The position numbers and the translations under genes were made by a program. Source: Rhodobacter sp. (GTDB taxonomy: Bacteria > Pseudomonadota > Alphaproteobacteria > Rhodobacterales > Rhodobacteraceae). Taken from it: a stretch of 6,356 bases of DNA. Below are positions 5,190 to 6,356 of this stretch, one piece after another. The notes under the pieces were generated by a model. That model was not told the DNA's origin and ran no database searches. It saw only the letters and a list, made by a program, of their open reading frames with translations. The DNA is taken from NCBI GenBank assembly GCA_027482795.1, contig JAIXVS010000101.1, forward strand, positions 1 through 6,356. The letters run 5' to 3'. Position 1 is the first letter of the stretch, and each line of letters opens with the position of its first letter.

Positions 5190-6086
5190 ATGGCACAAAT
5201 CACTTTGCTAGATGGCGGCATGGGGCAGGAACTGGTGGCCCGATCTGGCGATGAACCCAGCCCGCTGTGGGCAACCCGTGTGATGATCGACCATCCTGGC
5301 ATGGTGCGCGACATTCATCTGGATTATTTCAATGCGGGCGCATCCATTGCCACCACCAACACCTATGCCATTCACCACGACCGCCTAGAACGTTTTGATT
5401 TAGACGGCATGTTTCACGCCCTGCATCTGCGCGCCTTGGCCGAGGCGCATGAGGCGCGCGGCAGTGTCGGGCACGGGCGCATTGCAGGATCGATGGGGCC
5501 GCTGGTGGCCACCTACCGCCCCGAAGTGACCCAAGCCGTTGACATTGCCGCGCCAAAATACGCCGAAATCGCCCGCATCCTTGGCCCGCATGTCGATATG
5601 ATTTTGTGCGAAACGATGGCCTCGGTCGAAATGGCGCATGGGGCCGCTTTGGGCGCGCAGGCATCGGGAAAACCTGTTTGGCTGTCGGTCAGCGTAGATG
5701 ATCATGATGGATCGCGCCTACGCTCGGGCGAGCTTGTGACCGATTTGGCCCGCATTACGCAGGCGCTGCCCATTGCCGCCGTGCTGGCCAACTGCTCGGT
5801 CCCCGAGGCGATGGGCGCTGCGCTGGCGGGGCTGAAAACGCTTGGCCTGCCCTTTGGGGCCTATGCCAATGGCTTTACCCATATCTCAGGTAACTTCCTA
5901 AAAGATGCCCCCACGGTCAAGGAACTAACCCACCGCCACGATCTAACGCCAGAAAAATATACCGAATTTGCCATGGCTTGGGTGGGTATGGGGGCAACCA
6001 TTGTGGGCGGCTGCTGCGAAGTGGGGCCAGCCCATATCGCCCATTTGGCCGCCAGCCTGCGCGCTACTGGCTATACCATCGCGTAA
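5190..6086 (+). CDS. Homocysteine S-methyltransferase family protein (zinc dependent)
   Basis: Enzymes of this family transfer a methyl group from a donor such as S-methylmethionine or a betaine to homocysteine, giving methionine. The 298-aa cytoplasmic protein is a full-length single Hcy-binding domain. It has an N-terminal LLDGGMGQEL (6-15), NAGASIATTNTYA (48-60) and ILCETMAS (138-145), and the zinc site is formed by Cys202 in ANCSVPEAM plus Cys275-Cys276 in GGCCEVGPAHI. All three zinc-binding cysteines are present, so activity is expected. No cobalamin or folate domain is attached, so it is not MetH. GGGGG five bases before the ATG supports the start at 5190. The gene symbol mmuM is possible, but the methyl donor cannot be told from sequence alone. 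Its stop overlaps the next start (TAATG), which suggests translational coupling. Confidence 0.9.
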   Translation: MAQITLLDGGMGQELVARSGDEPSPLWATRVMIDHPGMVRDIHLDYFNAGASIATTNTYAIHHDRLERFDLDGMFHALHLRALAEAHEARGSVGHGRIAGSMGPLVATYRPEVTQAVDIAAPKYAEIARILGPHVDMILCETMASVEMAHGAALGAQASGKPVWLSVSVDDHDGSRLRSGELVTDLARITQALPIAAVLANCSVPEAMGAALAGLKTLGLPFGAYANGFTHISGNFLKDAPTVKELTHRHDLTPEKYTEFAMAWVGMGATIVGGCCEVGPAHIAHLAASLRATGYTIA

Positions 6087-6356
6087 TGCTGCCGCAATTT
6101 GTCTATGACCCGCCCGATGTGCCGCTGGATATCGTCTATGAAGATGCGGCGATTATCGTGGCGAACAAACCTGCGGGGTTGCTGTAGAAAACAAGAAAAA
6201 ATGAGGGGCGTGAGGATTGCCTGATCGCCCGCTTGCAAGCCGCGCGATGGGACGCACTGCTGGTGCACAGGCTTGATTGCGACACATCGGGCCTGATCAT
6301 TTTTGCCCGCACCAAACAGGCGCAGGGGTTTCTGGGGGCCGAGTTTGAAAAGCGCC
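6086..6356 (+). pseudogene. RluA-family pseudouridine synthase gene with in-frame TAG, cut by the right edge
   Basis: RluA-type enzymes convert specific uridines in rRNA or tRNA to pseudouridine. The start ATG at 6086 overlaps the previous stop. The first 33 codons give the expected N-terminus ending in IIVANKPAGLL. Codon 34 is TAG (6185-6187). The same frame then continues without any shift: DCLIARLQAARWDALLVHRL, then the catalytic motif HRLDCDTSG (Asp at codon 64, as in E. coli RluA), and LIIFARTKQAQGFLGAEFEKR up to the window edge. The family normally reads KPAGLLSVPG here, so SVPG appears replaced by stop-Lys-Thr-Arg with length kept. The affected bases (6185-6201) are 13 of 17 adenine, unlike the surroundings. 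No in-frame restart codon lies between the TAG and the catalytic motif, so if the stop is real the enzyme is dead. A sequence or assembly error is an equally good explanation. Confidence 0.7.

Noticed and set aside
5116..5196. Longer version of the VOC protein starting at 5196.
   Set aside because: It would overlap the start of the divergent methyltransferase gene, and the added 27 residues do not extend the VOC fold; the start at 5115 has a ribosome-binding site.
6185..6187. TAG as a recoded or read-through codon.
   Set aside because: There is no evidence of a recoding element, and the neighbouring three codons also depart from the family motif, which fits local damage or error better than recoding.

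Overview
The window reads as chromosomal DNA of an alphaproteobacterium, most likely Rhodobacterales (Roseobacter/Rhodobacter type). This rests on the general look of the proteins (FtsK C-terminus, LolA, HspQ, homocysteine S-methyltransferase), on GC-rich coding sequence that uses CGC/CGT for arginine, and on gene starts without Shine-Dalgarno sequences. It is inference from recognition; no search was run.

Layout. (1) 3-719: C-terminal part of the DNA translocase FtsK, entering from the left edge. (2) 778-1526: a two-gene, AT-richer cassette with a 4-bp overlap. It encodes a 93-aa acidic protein and a 156-aa HEPN-domain protein, and it sits between ftsK and lolA, which are direct neighbours in E. 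coli. (3) 1591-2199: lolA, the periplasmic lipoprotein carrier, apparently leaderless. (4) 2212-2790 (minus): a lipoprotein with a lytic transglycosylase (SLT) domain, convergent with lolA. (5) 2791-2979: a divergent intergenic region with an exact 10-bp direct repeat. (6) 2980-3306: hspQ. (7) 3390-4679: STAS anti-sigma antagonist, RsbW-type ATPase/kinase and free-methionine-(R)-sulfoxide reductase, all on the plus strand and probably an operon. (8) 4684-5115 (minus): a VOC-fold protein. (9) 5190-6086: homocysteine S-methyltransferase. (10) 6086 to the right edge: an RluA-family pseudouridine synthase gene with an in-frame TAG in an A-rich block at a normally conserved motif.

How the parts relate. 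The housekeeping genes cover chromosome segregation (FtsK), envelope maintenance (LolA, the transglycosylase), protein quality and oxidative repair (HspQ, fRMsr), methionine/one-carbon metabolism and RNA modification. The STAS/kinase pair is a classic partner-switching module, but no sigma factor or PP2C phosphatase is visible nearby. The cassette between ftsK and lolA is the best candidate for an accessory, little-described system: it looks like a two-gene toxin-antitoxin or defence-type module whose small partner is not a recognisable nucleotidyltransferase. The second oddity is the broken rluA-type reading frame at the right edge, which is either a genuine pseudogene or a local sequence error.

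No tRNA, rRNA, CRISPR array, insertion sequence or clear rho-independent terminator was seen, and no stretch over 300 bases lacks a gene.
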